Shown here: piece after piece, positions 18,688-30,597 of the stretch | Layout: every line of letters starts with the position of its first letter | Numbering within the stretch: position 1 is the stretch's first letter | Assembly: GCF_000764305.2 (NCBI RefSeq) | Contig: NW_025940924.1 | Coordinates: forward strand, 4,133-68,132 | Length of the DNA stretch: 64,000 nt | Reading direction: 5' to 3' | From: Hyalella azteca | Taxonomy: Eukaryota; Arthropoda; Malacostraca; Amphipoda; Hyalellidae | Notes under the pieces: generated by a model | Databases searched by the model: none | What the model was told of the DNA's origin: nothing | Seen by the model: the letters and a program-made list of their open reading frames with translations, nothing else | Translations under genes and position numbers: made by a program

Positions 18688-21600
18688 CTAATAAAATTAA
18701 AGCAAATCGCTAACTTTACGAATATGAAATAAAGTTTGCAATTTTCTTGTGGATCGACGAAACTACGCAATTGAACGTAAATAGTCCATGTTAGATAAAT
18801 GATGTTGCCATCATTATTGTGGATGCGTTGTTTATAGAAGTGAATCAAAGTAACAGTGTAAGCGTTACATTCCACTCTTTGGGACATTAATAAGAGCTAT
18901 ACGCTGTAAGTTTTGATTGTGGTTTCTTCATCAGTGTAACAGCAAGTTTATTAGGAGACGGCCTAAAAATCGCGCATAATTGTTGTTATCGGTGATTCTG
19001 AAGTGGATATTTTTTAGAAACTTTAAAAGCAATTTTGTCTTTTGCCAGCAGTTAACACTTAATGTTTTACATATTTTTTAGAGCTGCTATAAAACTTCAA
19101 ATCTTGGCATGATTTTGTTTTTATTTCAATATTTCAAGTTTAATTATTCGCCATCACATGTCACCGACAATGAAATACTTACCTCTCTTTTAAAAACAGT
19201 TCCCCTATTAACTGTTATTGATCACATAATTCTACAAGCGGCTAATTTCAGTCTAAGAAATTATATTCTTAATATTGCACGTAACATTAGTTCTCATTAA
19301 TTAATTTCCACAAACAAGTATGATATGTAGTAGCAGACGGCGGCCATATATATACCATCTCTCACCACGCCTCGGTGCTGGCGAGGGAGAAGCTTTTTCT
19401 CACAAGTTAGGCCGTATCTTCCCCTTGTTCCTGAGCACCCTCGCTCTTCACTCATTTTTACGCGAAATCATCGGCCATTTTAGGGCGGATGCTAAAGAGC
19501 GCCTTTTGTTTATTATTGATTGGTCTTGAGGAGAAGTTCTGGCCGTTGGCTGGTCTTGTGCGTGTCTTGATTTTTTCACGAAGATTTTATAGAAATCTTC
19601 GTTTGTAAATAGATGCTATTGCTATTTCAATGAATTTAAATCTAAGCACCTATAATTTTCTGCAATTTTTGCTAAATAGTGAATATATACCAATAGAAAT
19701 AGCGAAAAGATTTCAAAGAATTTGCGTTTGACATTCAGAAAAGCATTTACAGTTGTTTAATATTTCAGGTTATATATTTAAAATAACGCGCTGGACACAT
19801 ACTGTAAGTGTAGGTACACGTACTGCATTAAGCAATGATATAATTGTGTCATTTCCAAATTAAACTAGCACAATGTTATTGTATTCCGTTAATTATATCA
19901 GCAAATTAAAGTTATTATTGTATGATATATAATTATAATCAGTGATGGAGCACGTGGAAATGTTTTCTCATATAAATTTAAAAAAAATTACTTCGTAATC
20001 TGCTGTCAAGGCTAATACTAACAACCTAAAGCCAAGTGATCGAGTGTCACCAATTTCTTTAGGCGCCCGAGTGTCAGATGCCAAGTCTTGAATGATTTTT
20101 AAAAAGTCCCCCTCAAGACCATGCAATTAATCAGGATAAGACTAAGGCTTCACGCGTCGCAGTCCTCACCCTTCTTATTTTCAACGCCTCCTGATCGCTG
20201 CTTCTTTTGAACTTCACAGCGCCTGCTGCTTCAATGCTTCGTATAGAAATCGCGCCTGTATAGTGAATTCCATTAATCAATGTAATCTCGTTGCTTGGCC
20301 AAAACTAATGTATTCTGTATTTGATAACGTACGACTTTGTGTACAATTTTTAGGGTCATGATTTGAAGTGTTGTCAATCTTATTTGAATTTGTCAATCCA
20401 ATTTTGAATTTTTTTAAATGCTAATTAGTGCACATTGCCAACTGCTAATTATAAATATTTATAGGTTTGATTGGTTTTCAACACATTTCAGGCGGAGAAA
20501 TTTGCAGATTCCTGAGTTTTTAGATAGATTTCTTACAGAAATTTCAGGTCTAAACTAAAAGATATTTATAGAATCTCGTTTTTCTTTCGTCTATGGAAAG
20601 AATTTTAATGTATAAATTATTGATACGGCTGACTAGGAGAGATTGCCGCGTATGTAAATAGTCCATATATATACACTAATTATTGTAATGAAAAATAAAT
20701 TCAGTTTGACGGAAAACTATTCAATTTATTACACTGATTAAGAGCTAACTCACCAATCAGCTACAGATTATTTTTAAGTACAGATTATTTTATGAAACCA
20801 ATTTCAAATCACCTGCAAAACAATCCTGAAATAGAATCGCATAATCTTTAATTGTTTATATAATTGTGTATCCACGATCCTCCATTGTCTCTTATAGATT
20901 TTAAAGAAGGAATAGATAAATATATATTCATGATTTTGACGGTAATTAAGTCTTCGTTCCTCATCTAAATTTTCGGGAATCGTGCGGTCGCCTCTATGGT
21001 TTTCAGAAGTCATCTTCAGGCCGCTGTTGATGAGACGTCGCGCAAAAATTGAACTCCTCCATTTTGCTGCTCCAATGCAAAAGGCCGATAATTAATTTTG
21101 GATCAAGATTGTTTATTATTGTCAGCTGCCTGGAGATGGCAGAATATTTTTTGCCTCGAGCGAGAAGAGCTCAAATTTGGTATTGTGTGTTCGATATTTG
21201 TGCCGCGCAGAGATTGCATTGCGTTCAAGTCAAGCGGGTTGCCAGAGACTATATTTTATGCTACGCCAAATACAAGGCCTTGCCTATTTAATGCGAACAC
21301 AAATTGTAGTTTAATTCGGAAGTTTTAACCCTTATTAAACAATGAAGACTCAAGGGGTGAGCATAGAAAAAATAATTTTGAGTCATTTTGGAAGCATGTA
21401 GTTTATAGCTGCGAGTTATATGGAAGTTGTAAATTAAAATGAATATAAAGAAAAAGTCAAAAATCAGTCTTTGACTCGTTTATATATATTTCTCGCACAG
21501 ACAAATATAATTAAGATACTTTCTCAGAGTTTCTATAAATTAGTAAGTAATTAATAGATTATTTACTTAAAATCGTATAAGAAATAATGTCAAGCTTGCT

Positions 21601-23998
21601 AACAGTTGTTAGCCTCATATATTAGAGCAAATAAAGCTGAAATTTGCTCCCTGTTACTGTAGAAAATTAAATCTAGATTATAGTGTCATAAATAATTCAC
21701 ATCATGAAAGAAAGTCAAAGTTTTATCTAATTTCAAAGATCCATTCTCTTTTACAGCCTCTTTGCGACCTGAAACTTCAAGATCAAAAGGCCTGATCACA
21801 AAAACACGGCCTGGTTGTCTGCAGGCGAGTCCCTTGAATACTTGAGAAAAATTGCGAGTAATTCTTGCACAACCGGTTCGGGGAACCGGATTGACCGGTA
21901 CGACGGGTTCCACGGCTCAAAATTTGGCATTTTTTAGCAGGGTGAACACGAGGCAGGGCAAAGGGTAACGTAAGTATAAAGTGCAAAAAAAATTAACCCG
22001 TGAAAAGTGATGAACGTTGCAGCCTGTAACTTTGTCATCCGATGCTCTCTATATATATAGATATATACGCGTTCAGGGTATTGTATTACAAGGAACCTCA
22101 AATATGATATTATGGTGCATACACCAGTAATATGTTCCAAAGTCATACTTTTATATTTACAAATTTGTAAATACGGAAGATCTGTTTACTGTACATGATG
22201 CACGAAAATATATAATGTTATTAATATCTTATTAGCATCGGATATATGAAATGGATGTATGATATATGGATATATGTATGAAGTCTCAACACTTCGTTAC
22301 GAATTTTTTACCCCTTTTCCTAGTTAAAATCAAGTGTTGTAAAAAGGTTAGTGATAAATTTATCTCATAATTAAATAAATAAATTAGATTGCGCAATACG
22401 ATTAATGCGTAGATTGAAATGGTAAAATAATATTTTTAAATGAAGAATAAACCACTAATTATCCGTGGTAGTTACTTAAATCTGGTAATTGGTATCTAGA
22501 GGAAGATTCGGTTATGATACGGAACTGAGAACAAGAGTTAAGGCTGTAAAACGACTAAGTTATTCCTTCAAGTTGAAGGCCTTTTACGTGTTTAATAGTG
22601 ACGTATCCGTTAATTTTTCGCCAAATTCACTACTTTTCCCTCAATTTTCTTTTTTCAATTTATGGTTGGGTTTGTGCGCGTGATGCGGTGAGGCATGGGC
22701 GCGCCTAATGGCCTCAGAGGCTCCATAAATTGCAGGAGCTGAGCATAAATTGCCCCACTCGATTGGTCGGCTCGTAAATTGCGCTCAGGGCGTCTTGGTG
22801 GAGCGCATGATTGACGACGGAAAATAGGCTTCTTCGTCGGCGCCTCGCACAGGAGACGAGGGGTGTGATGGGTGTGAGGGGATGATTTTTGTGCAATCCT
22901 GATGCTCTAAGCATGACTGGCTTATTGGTTCGAACAATTTGCAGCAAGAAAAGGTATTTATTTAAAAGAATTATTCGCAGGGGACTAACAAAATTTAGTT
23001 AAGTTCATTTCAGAAATACAGCATTAGACCGTTGAAGTGAACTTAAGTTGTTCATAATCCGCCCCTACAAAAGTTACCCGAAAACGGAAACTTAAACATA
23101 AGATATACAAAAGTTAGGACTAATGCTCTTATATTTAAAATTATCAATATTTATAGTAACTGAATTTAAAATCAAGATTCAGTGCCAGTAAATTAAAAAA
23201 TACTCCTGTGAGTATTATATAATAAAATCGTGTTGAAAGTTAATAATAATACGAATTACCGTAATTAAGTAACCGAGACTTCAGTTAAGAATAAATGCCT
23301 AAAAAAATTTATCATGCCAGTGTTGGGGAAGTGGCTTTACGAGCTGTATTACTAAATTTGCGGTAGGACTGAACAATCATGCGTGAGTGACTGAAAAACA
23401 TACAAATGATATCACATCTTGCCCAATAATGCATTTTTTGAAGATTGTATTACAATAAGAAAACAATTATAAATATGCCGATTTAATGAATTTTACATGG
23501 TTTCAATATACCAATAACTTTTTTCATGTAAGTTGTATATGAATTTTATTGATTGAATGATCTTTTAGTAGGGTAAAGTTTTCTACACCGCGCCCTGAAC
23601 ACATAATTTTAGCATTCAAATAATTATAAAATATTCAGTGAAAAAAATTGGTGTCCACCAACGAATTTCCCTTGTGAATCGCATTTAAGATCACATAATT
23701 CGCACAATTACGTCGTATGAATCCCAATTAATGCTTAACACGGCGAGCCGAGGAGCAAATTTTCATTTTAGCATGGAAAAAATAATGTCAAAATACAATT
23801 CCTTATTGACTTTTTTTTTGTCAGGGCAAAAATTAAGCTATTTTTATCATTTTCAGGGATAAATATGAGAGCATGAACAATAATTGGATATATATAAATA
23901 AAAAAGCAATCAAAATGTTGGAAAAGTTAAGGCACCTAATTTTCCCTGCAATTGAAGACGCCGTAGATCATCTGCTTGTATCATGAACTTGTTGATCT
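18688..23998. other. 5.3 kb without recognised genes
   Basis: AT-rich. Many short frames, none with domains or splice support. A short TATATA run occurs near 22050-22070. A GC-richer patch at 22680-22900 is unexplained. Confidence 0.45.
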
Positions 23999-24187
23999 GA
24001 GGAGATCGTTAGTACACGTCGAGTTATTATGAGGCTGAACGCTGCCTCACAATGCGGTGTACTATGCAAAAACAACCTCATTAATCTCATTCATGAGGAG
24101 ATCGTTAGTACACGTCGACGTATTATGAGGCTGAACGCTGCCTCACAATGCGGTGTACTATGCAAAAACAACCTCATTAATCTCATT
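23999..24187. repeat. 96-bp tandem duplication of a nested hairpin
   Basis: Two nearly identical copies (23999-24091 and 24095-24187). Each holds an outer stem TAGTACAC/GTGTACTA and an inner stem TGAGGC/GCCTCA. Differences are confined to the GTCGAG/GTCGACG area. Confidence 0.92.
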
Positions 24188-25658
24188 CTCCTTACAATGG
24201 CTCGTTAACATCCTAACGCGTTCAATTTTAGCATCAAGCTTTAATATAAGTTGCAGTTTACTTGTTTTAATAGCTAGCGTAGTTAATTCAATACTAATTA
24301 TAAGTTTATTGATTTAATTGAGCTCAAGTTGCTGTTGAATAAATATAGTATTCGTAGTTCATATAACACTTATTCTGCTCGAGTAACACTTGATTTGGTC
24401 AAGTAACATTTTCGCCGTTCAAGCAAAACTTTCCCTGCCTAATTCTTGCTTCTATGAAACAGTCTCATATTCATCGTTTAAGTATAGTAGTACTATCCTT
24501 AATCATGTAAATGTTGTAGTGGCAATTAGTATTTTTGTTGATACAATTCCCTTGAGACTAAAATTCGAGCTGGGATATTGTTTTAATTTTAAGGGACATT
24601 TGTTCATAAACAGTGCGGTTGAGGTTTATGCTATATACTGTGAAAAGGTTATAGCAAATTATCACTTGATTTCTGGGAATAATATTAGGGAGAATTCATC
24701 ATCAATTTATTCAGGTACCAGAGTATCTTTGTGACCAAGGGGCTCATAAACTTCATTCATGACCCATATTATATCAATTTAATCCAGCTATAAGGATATA
24801 AACAAATATTTCGTGTTTTACATGGAGGTAAGAACATATTATTTTCATAACATCGATCGGGAATTATTCATCTCGAGAACAAAGACAAACACAAAAAAAT
24901 TAAACAACATAACGACAAACACAAAAAAATCCATCGCCAAAAATAGTAAAAGAGCGGTCAAGCATAGTTGTTCAAGTATAGAAACTGTCAATGTGTTTAT
25001 AATAAATAATTAGTTAAAAGGGAAATATTTAATTTGGCATCAATTTTCCATTTCATCTCGGGTAACTGACGAATATTTCAAGATTGATCAGTATACACAA
25101 TAAATTGTTGAACAAATAATATTCAGAATTGATTAATTCTCACCTATAATAGCATTATGAACAGAGACAAACCATGTATATAACAAATAGTATAAATCCC
25201 TTAAGCTCTGGATGATTTACTTCATTACAGAAATTATTTCTTACGCCATAGGGGTTCGATTTCTCAAGACAAACGCATCGTCTCAGAAAACGGAGTTGTT
25301 TTCGTGTAGGACAAATGAAATATTTTGAACTGCAAAATTTAATTCTAATTATTTAGTATGGAGTTCACGGGATCGTATTATTATTATTATTATCATCAAT
25401 TTATGAACATATTTTTAGAAAAACGAAACCGGTGGTTCTTGCTATGGCAAAAGTATAGTTATAACGAGTCTATAAAATGCCATGATTTCCTTTAAGGGCA
25501 AGAGGTAATTCAAAGTCAAATGATTCATATGACGTTCAAAAAATAATAACATATGATGGTAACAAGAACGCTTTTAGATTTTTTTTCACAAATCCTATTT
25601 AATTTCGAGGAATTTGACCGAGCATCATGGAATCGGTTCTCATTTCAATCTTTTACAG
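24188..25658. other. AT-rich spacer, nothing recognised
   Basis: The 114-codon plus-strand frame at 24390-24734 lacks a plausible start and any recognised motif; codons look like background. An ATT run lies at 25377-25393. Confidence 0.45.
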
Positions 25659-25751
25659 GGGGCACTGATGGAGGCTCTTGTTTCCGGCATCCAAGATTAT
25701 CTTGAAGTCACATCATACTTTTCAACTTCGAGGGAACTATATTACTGTAAG
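25659..25751 (+). CDS. Candidate internal exon, 31 codons, product unknown
   Basis: A strong acceptor (TTCAATCTTTTACAG|GG) and a strong donor (TGTAAG|GTAAGA) enclose 93 nt in phase 0 on both sides. The encoded segment is GALMEALVSGIQDYLEVTSY followed by FSTSRELYYCK. Its codon composition is more coding-like than the AT-rich flanks. No domain recognised. The terminal exon candidate at 30323 shares the same phase, but no link is proven. Confidence 0.45.
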
Positions 25752-27090
25752 GTAAGATTATACTGTTGTCGATTTCATACTAATTATGATAAATTTCCAT
25801 TTAAAAAATCATGTTCCCAAGAGTGGATGGGAAAAAAACAGGAATAACATTTGAAGATTGAATATTGCACATAGATTCTGAAATAAGGACTAACAATAAT
25901 AATTAAAACTTAAAAAGGTTGCACAGCGGAGAGTATGTTGTTGAGAGCAGTGAGGTGAGAGAGCAACTGTGGGTACTGCTTACAATTGCACAGCGTTGGG
26001 CATCTCTAAACCAGTATAGCGTGGCGACAAAAAATCCTGCAACTCACTGCATTCATGGGCATGAATGCTAACCCAAACCGGTATTATGTGCTACCTTACT
26101 TAAAATAGCAGGCGATATATTCCTGACTAGCGGATGGTAACGATGGTTACGAAGGTGTGATGATTAAGAAAGTAAAGAGGGAAGTCAATATATGATAAGC
26201 AATGTGATATATTAAATTATTGTAAATTATTAAATATCTACTGTAGGATACATTAAATTGAGGATCAAACTTAGTTGACAAGCAATGCACTGTTAGAATT
26301 TAAGCGAGTGGATGAATGCAAAATAACTTATTTTGTAAGTAATTTGAAACCTTGCTCATTGAAAGAAAGATATGCAGGCAAAAAATGCAATTTTTCGTGC
26401 AGCAAGATCACAGTCGGCAGCTGGATTGTGGCTAGAATAGGTATAAAATGGAAAGGAAATGAATTTTTAACATATTATGTATGGAGTACGAAATATCTTT
26501 ATGATTATGTATTTTTATGACATATAAAATTTCGAAGATTCGCCAACTAATTTAGTTCCATTACATCAATTTAGAATTTGTAAAAAGCCTTACGTATCAT
26601 CAGGCATGGGGCATAGGAGTTCATGTGAACATCTAACGTAAAAAGATGTTGTAAGTTGGAAGTCAACGGTTGGATAGTCTGAGTGAGAGAGGATTTGAAA
26701 ATTTTTGAGTAGAAGCGAGAATAAAATCAAATGTTGTCACAACGATTTTTTCCTCAATAAGAGAGATTTTATTGGGTTTGAATGTCATAATATATGACGT
26801 AATGTTTTGATTATGCGAAGTTTCTCACTCAAACGTAATGTTCTACTGTCCAAAAAGAAAAATAAAGTTTCTGGGTATATATGTTCACTGAAGTTCTGTT
26901 ATATACACTGCAGCGAAGGGGAGCTCTGAATCAAGCTTTGCTTATTTGCGCATTGAAATGCACAATATTTCCTGAACATTTGTTATAAGACGTTACTATA
27001 TTTCATTGACAGCAGAACTTTCTTCAAATCCAGGTGTACAAATTATTTTAATAAACTATAACTTTAATGTCCTATTACACAATGATATCT
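25752..27090. other. Spacer, nothing recognised
   Basis: No supported feature. Confidence 0.45.
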
Positions 27091-27240
27091 GAAAATATAA
27101 CTCAGTACTCATTGCAGTGAGTGACAGAGAGCGCATTTTCTCGTCGACGAAAACGTCATGTCACGGACTGACGGACGGACAGACGGACATGGCGAGCACA
27201 ATAGTGCATTTTTTCCATAAATAAGAAAATGCGCTAAAAA
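27091..27240 (+). mobile_element. MITE-B copy (single, full length)
   Basis: It starts GAAAATATAACTCAGTACTC, has the central GACGGACGGACAGACGGAC stretch, and ends ATAAGAAAATGCGCTAAAA. GCGCATTTTCTCG near the start and GAGAAAATGCGC-like sequence near the end are inverted relative to each other. Confidence 0.9.
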
Positions 27241-30200
27241 TAAAGCCAAGTACTCCACATGTTTGTATTGAGTCAAGGCGCGGCGGCAAAGTCGCTCATT
27301 TACAAGCTGTGCCCAAGCGTCCGTCCGACAGCTGTGAATGCAGTTTGCCTTTACCGGGCCTTTTTCTGGCGTCGGTCACGGCCCATGCCGGCGTCCGGCC
27401 ATAAATCTTGCTGAATGAATGCTCGACCGACGGATAACTGCATTGGGGGCAATTTTTGAGTGCAATAGTAGGGCAGCGGTTGCAGTGAGCTGCAAAAATT
27501 GTCTTTTCATCGTCTTACGGAGCAGACAGAAATGCTGAGTTATAGGCTGCAGCTGCATAAGTAACGCTTGCAGAGCAGTTTGCAGAGTTACAGGCTGTAG
27601 CAGCAACAGATACAAATAAACGACAGACGATTTAAACAAACTGGGGACTGTCGTGGTGTTTAAAAAAATGCGTGTCTTTTCACCTCTATACCCTTCTGTT
27701 TGAGTTTTATTTTCACTTGAAAGCTACTTCAAGTAATGGCATAAGTTTAACGCCTTTCAACATGAAATTGAATTAGTATAGACTGATATTCTCTAGCCGA
27801 TTTAGAGAGACTAATTTTGTGTTTCTCAATCTGCAGGTGCATATAGTCTTATTATATGCGCAAAATTGAATGTCTTTAATTTTAAAAACTACAGATAAAT
27901 ATTTACACATGGATTGAACAATCAATGAAAAAAGCCATTATACGTAAAATGTTTGCATACTATACGACGACATTGAAAGTAAAATATTATTCGACCGCTT
28001 CTCCTAAATCCTCCAAATTTGTCCTCGTTAGAAGAAAACTAAACAAACTTCGTTCCAGCGTCACGGTAATTTTTAATGAAAATCCAGGATCCCGCGGGGC
28101 CGCACAAACTCCAAACAATTTTCATCGGCTATATTTTTGACACTCGTCCATAGTGGCCAAATTTTGGCCATGTTTTCTCTGTCAATTAGTCTCTTATAGC
28201 GTCATAATTTCCGAGTCTAGAGGGAACTTAATTTTTAAACAGCTCCCTAGTAGAAACATTGACTGGTGACCGTTGGTTTACGCTGTTTGTTTTCCAACAA
28301 TTTTAAAAATAATTTTAAACCCCGAGAAAATTATCGTATATTTCCCGTGAGAAGTCATGATAAATAATTTCTTACGTAAGCTTCTTCTTTATGAAGCCTG
28401 GAAAATTCAGATCTGCCTGATTATAAAAACTAATCATTTATGCTGTTTAATATTGCCCACCACACTGAGATTAACTAACTCAAGTCGTTCAACAGCGCGC
28501 TTTAAATATTTAAATAAATATTTAAATTTAATTTTTAATAAATATTTAATTTAAATAAATATTTTAAATATTTAAATTATAAGTAATATGAATGCATAAG
28601 TGTATTGTTTATCTTTTTGTTCGAGGATTCATAAAGCGATATACAACGTAGTTGTAGGAAATTGAAATATTTCGTGATGTACTCATTTCCTAACTTTTCG
28701 CTACATTGTTCGGCTTGTAACTTTTTGACAGAAATTTTAATGGAATATCATATGGTTCATAAGAGCGATGGGGTCTTAAACGAGCAATGAATAGGTATTA
28801 ATCTATAGACACGAAGATTATTATAAACACTAGCTTTTAACAAAGAGATTTAAAAATATAATCTTTTTCGTGCGCTTGTATTACAATCACATCCATAACA
28901 ATTCTTTTCAGAATTTTAATGAAAACATCGTGTACCAAATTTATGACTACAATAAAACTTAATTTTTTTTCTCGTTTCTCACACCCAAGTGTCTCACTGT
29001 CCCTGCGTCGAAGCCACCGAACAAAAGAACACAGCAGGACGTCCGTTACCTGCCTGCGCTGGAATTTAATCATCGCGGACTCTTCATTTCCAGCTCTTAT
29101 TATTCTTATATAAACGGATGCGCTGCGGTGACATTTCTGCCGGCGTCGCTCTTGGCCGAGGCTTCTTCAGGGATAACTGATGCATTCAGAGACCGGAGTG
29201 AGCGGGGGAATGACAAAAGTTGAGAAAAATTTAAATCTGAGCGAATCAAATTCTCTTATTTTGTCAGACCAAATCAAATTATATGTCGAATTGAAAAATC
29301 AAATAAAAATTGCAATTTCTCTGATTCTGGAAAAAATAGATGTTAAACATCATTATGCTACGATAATATTCTCTAAGCCGCTTGCACGTAAGAATAAAAA
29401 TATCACAAAAAAATTTGCTTAAATTAATGTGAGACGCATTATTACCGTACGGAAGGCGTCTGTGATAAAAACCTATTCTCATATAGTCAGTTACTAATTA
29501 TGAAACTCTTCAGTATTTGGTGTACACTTTAGACTGAGGAGACTGCTGTATGACACTCAGAACACACATGGTCACAATGGCCTTGTTAAATTCCTTGTTC
29601 TCAAATGCACTTTTCTTGTTTATTTTGTTCGCCTGAAGCATGCGTGTCACCGACATTCTACTTTAGTTCAGTTTTATAAGCAACTAAATTTTCAGTTTCG
29701 TGGTTGACTCTAAAGTGAACAAAAGGAAATGTTTGGTACGTTTTGATTCTGAAGATCCATGTGGCCATGTATACTTGACTTTTATCGTGTTCGATGTTCG
29801 AAATAAATGATTTTACTTCTCAGTCATACCTTATGTGCAATACAAATTTTATGTAACCAATTCTTGTGAAGAAAAATCGTGTATTCAAATCCTTCGCCAA
29901 ACGAATATACGTAACAGGCCTGATCTCTGTACTTTAGTATTTAAAGTGAACATTCACTATCAGAGTGATATCTGTTTATTATGGACAAGTTGATTTAAGT
30001 TGATGATTTTAGACCAGTTTACTACATATAGGTTCTTGATGCGTAAAAACTATATTAACGATTTCAATTAATTGCGTAAATAGAATGTTTGGTGTAGACT
30101 CCGTATACTTACAATTCCGAACTCGGTGTCGCACAAAATTGCACATTTCGTAATTGATTTAGTATGATCACAATTCCGCAATTGAATTAGTATGATCAAT

Positions 30201-30314
30201 AGGGAGTCCAACAGGACCATTAACATTAGTATGACATGATCATAACATGGAAGTCCAACAGAACCTACAGTGACATTTACGTACATACATACCACATTAC
30301 TACGACATTTTCAG
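27241..30314. other. Unassigned, AT-rich, with AT palindromes at 28497-28580
   Basis: A run of TTTAAATATTTAAATAAATA-type palindromic sequence lies at 28497-28580. An 80-codon ATG frame at 29180-29422 (plus) has Lys/Ile/Asn-rich content and cannot be told from chance. A GC-richer patch at 27290-27430 is unexplained. Confidence 0.4.
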
Positions 30315-30322
30315 TGCAACAG

Positions 30323-30451
30323 GTAAAAAGAGGACTCAGCACTCAGGAATTTGGGGCTTTACATCTGGAAGACATCTTTCTGAATAAGACGTCATTAGAT
30401 TCTGTAATTAAAGGCCCAGAACGAGAGTACCAACAACAATGCAGCCAGTAG
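30323..30451 (+). CDS. Candidate terminal exon, product unknown
   Basis: The acceptor TTTTCAGTGCAACAG|GTA (AG at 30321-30322), or the earlier CATTTTCAG ending at 30314, opens a frame that encodes VKRGLSTQEFGALHLEDIFL then NKTSLDSVIKGPEREYQQQC and ends with TAG at 30449-30451. An AATAAA lies 141 bp further on, as expected for a 3' exon. It reads in phase 0 with the later acceptor, matching the exon candidate at 25659-25751. No family recognised. Confidence 0.38.
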   Translation, partial: VKRGLSTQEFGALHLEDIFLNKTSLDSVIKGPEREYQQQCSQ

Positions 30452-30528
30452 ACAGGACTTCAGGACGTGGAGACAAGCATTTTTCGAATTCGATTGTCTT
30501 TTGGTGGGCCGAATGAGAGGGAGAGTGG

Positions 30529-30572
30529 GAGAGCGAGGGAAGTGAGAGCGAGGGAAGTGAGAGCGAGGGAAA
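30529..30572. repeat. 15-bp minisatellite, 3 copies
   Basis: AGTGAGAGCGAGGGA units; a purine-only strand. Confidence 0.85.
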
Positions 30573-30591
30573 GGTGGGAGAGAAGTATAGA

Positions 30592-30597
30592 AATAAA
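30592..30597 (+). terminator. Possible poly(A) signal AATAAA
   Basis: A canonical hexamer 141 bp past the stop of the candidate exon at 30323-30451. Such hexamers are common by chance in AT-rich DNA, so it is only supporting evidence. Confidence 0.35.

Noticed and set aside
24390..24734. 114-codon plus-strand frame
   Set aside because: AT-rich background codons, no splice or start support and no recognisable motif.
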